Shown in pieces: positions 62,838-64,000 of a stretch of 64,000 nt of DNA. Each line of letters opens with the position of its first letter. Position 1 is the first letter of the stretch. The notes below the pieces were generated by a model. That model saw nothing but the letters and a program-made list of their open reading frames with translations. It was not told the origin of the DNA and did no database searches. Both the position numbers and the translations under genes were made by a program. Source of the stretch: CADCTQ01 sp963844325 (GTDB lineage Bacteria > Bacteroidota > Bacteroidia > Cytophagales > 172606-1); NCBI GenBank assembly GCA_963844325.1, contig CAWJNV010000002.1, forward strand, positions 6,324,001 to 6,388,000, written 5' to 3'.

Positions 62838-63459
62838 TTGGAAGTCAAAGAGAGAATCCTGGCCGGCGCGGCCGAGTTATTCATGCGGTACGGCTGCAAA
62901 AGCGTAACGATGGACGACATTGCCCGGCACCTGGCCGTGTCCAAAAAAACCCTGTACCAGTTCTACAAGGACAAGGACGAGATCATTACCACCTTTGCCC
63001 GCAACGAGTTTGCGTGCGAAAAAGACTGCATGCAGGGCATCACGGCCGAAGCCGAAAACGCCGTTGACGAGGTAATGCGCATTTCGCGCCACATCCGGCA
63101 GACGTTTTCGAAAATGAACCCGGCGTTGCTCTACGAGATGCAGAAGTACCACGTGGAAGCCTGGCAGGTGTACGCCGACTTCCGCGAGAGCGCCGTTTCG
63201 GACCAAATCCGGGCAACCTCGAACGGGGCATCCGCGAGGGGCTGTACCGCGATACGATTGACGTGGAGATCCTCACGCGGCTCCGGCTGGAACTCATTCA
63301 GCTGGCGTTCGACCCGCGGTGTTTCCGCCCGCCCAGTTCAGCCTGGTGGAAATCCAGATGCAGATCATGGATATGTTCATCCGGGGCATTGCCACCGCCC
63401 AAGGGCTCCAAGTGCTTGACCAGTACAAAACGAAATACTTTACGCACCTCCCATCATGA
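62838..63459 (+). pseudogene. TetR/AcrR family regulator, two frameshifts
   Basis: The N-terminal helix-turn-helix is typical (ILAGAAELFMRYGCKSVTMDDIARHLAVSKKTLYQFYKDKDEI). Restoring one missing base near 63213 and one near 63318 gives about 207 residues ending KTKYFTHLPS. The start seems to be TTG, as no in-frame ATG precedes the HTH. The stop overlaps the ATG of the TolC-type gene (ATGA), as in regulator-efflux operons. Either a recent pseudogene or an assembly artefact. Confidence 0.82.
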
Positions 63460-64000
63460 AAAAAAAGCTTCTCCTGCTGGCCGCGGGGCTGAGCCTCTTT
63501 GCGCTGCCCTCCCACCTGCTTGCCCAGGACACCACCAACATCCGGCGCTTCTCGCTGGACGAGGCGGTTGACTTCGCCCTGAAGAACAACGTAACCGTGA
63601 AGAACGCCCAGCTTGACGCTGCCAGTGCCAACGCCCGGGTGGGTGAAATCCGGGCCATCGGCCTGCCGCAAATCAGCGCCCAGGCCCAGCTCATCCACAA
63701 CATCGAAATTCAGAAGGTGGTCCTGGAAAACGGGGCCGGGCCGTTCGGCAACCCCGACATCCCGGTAGGCGCCGTGCTGTCCTTCCCGTTCCAGTTGAAA
63801 AACCTCGGTGGCGTGACCCTCAACGCCAACCAGCTCCTTTTCGACGGGTCGTATTTCATCGGGCTGAGGGCCGCTAAAACCTACAAGGAACTCTCCACCA
63901 AGAGCCTGGTCGCCAGCAAGATTGACGTGACCGAAGCCGTTACCAAAGCCTACTACTCGGTGCTGGTCAACCGTGACCGGCTCAAACTGCTGGACATCAA
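63456..64000 (+). CDS. TolC family outer membrane efflux protein, 3' part outside window
   Basis: The visible 181 residues include a signal peptide (MKKKLLLLAAGLSLFALPSHLLAQ). The outer membrane factor start follows (FSLDEAVDFALKNNVTVKNAQLDAASANARVGEIRAIGLPQI), plus the characteristic QLLFDGSYFIGLRAAKTYKEL and VTKAYYSVLVNRDRLKLLD helices. It is translationally coupled to the TetR gene and probably heads an RND or MFP efflux operon continuing to the right. Confidence 0.92.
   Translation, partial: MKKKLLLLAAGLSLFALPSHLLAQDTTNIRRFSLDEAVDFALKNNVTVKNAQLDAASANARVGEIRAIGLPQISAQAQLIHNIEIQKVVLENGAGPFGNPDIPVGAVLSFPFQLKNLGGVTLNANQLLFDGSYFIGLRAAKTYKELSTKSLVASKIDVTEAVTKAYYSVLVNRDRLKLLDI

Overview
The window reads as a chromosomal segment from a GC-rich member of the Bacteroidota, probably Cytophagales or a related order. 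The grounds are three genes ending in type IX secretion (T9SS) type A sorting domains, promoters of the form TTTG-N20-TAnnTTTG, a glucosamine-6-phosphate deaminase fused to an LmbE domain, and a BlaI-M56 module. I saw no tRNA, rRNA, CRISPR array, transposase or integrase. Both ends cut a gene: gnd on the left and a TolC-family gene on the right.

Layout. 0-6.5 kb: gnd, then a prkA-DUF444-spoVR starvation/stress operon. 6.5-16.3 kb: a giant composite inverted repeat with an 18-bp tandem array, a DUF4197 protein, an exported Ntn-hydrolase, a BlaI-M56 sensor pair with visible operators, a membrane cupin, an amidohydrolase lipoprotein, and a tail-fibre-like T9SS protein. 16.4-23.9 kb: an amino-sugar set (GH20 hexosaminidase, nucleotidyltransferase, NagB-LmbE, ROK kinase, LacI regulator). 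24-31 kb: an unknown membrane protein, then a 3.9-kb island (XRE regulator, thermolysin-like protease, lipoprotein) bounded by a 45-bp direct repeat that copies the 3' end of the next gene. 29.6-45 kb: a carbohydrate locus (FG-GAP protein, two xylose-isomerase-like TIM barrels, MFS porter, SDR, Gfo/Idh/MocA oxidoreductase, GH88-like hydrolase) and two large PQQ-dependent sugar dehydrogenase-like proteins. Three adjacent genes at 34.5-38.0 kb carry nine single-base frameshifts. 45-53 kb: response regulator, RidA, D-threonine aldolase-like gene (one frameshift), membrane dipeptidase, and the minus-strand TPR-thrS-infC-rpmI-rplT cluster. 53.7-60.4 kb: parE and parC with pheA and a Uma2 cassette between them. 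60.7-62.4 kb: an AT-rich ATPase plus small nuclease-like gene pair, the best candidate for an uncharacterised defence module. The end holds a frameshifted TetR regulator coupled to a TolC-type efflux gene.

The most unusual feature is non-coding. Many gaps, often between co-directional genes, hold 80-200 bp hairpins built by repeating one short word, with a different word in each family. One family has a compensated base-pair change between copies, and two single-gene segments (Uma2 and the Ntn-hydrolase) lie between inverted copies of one family.
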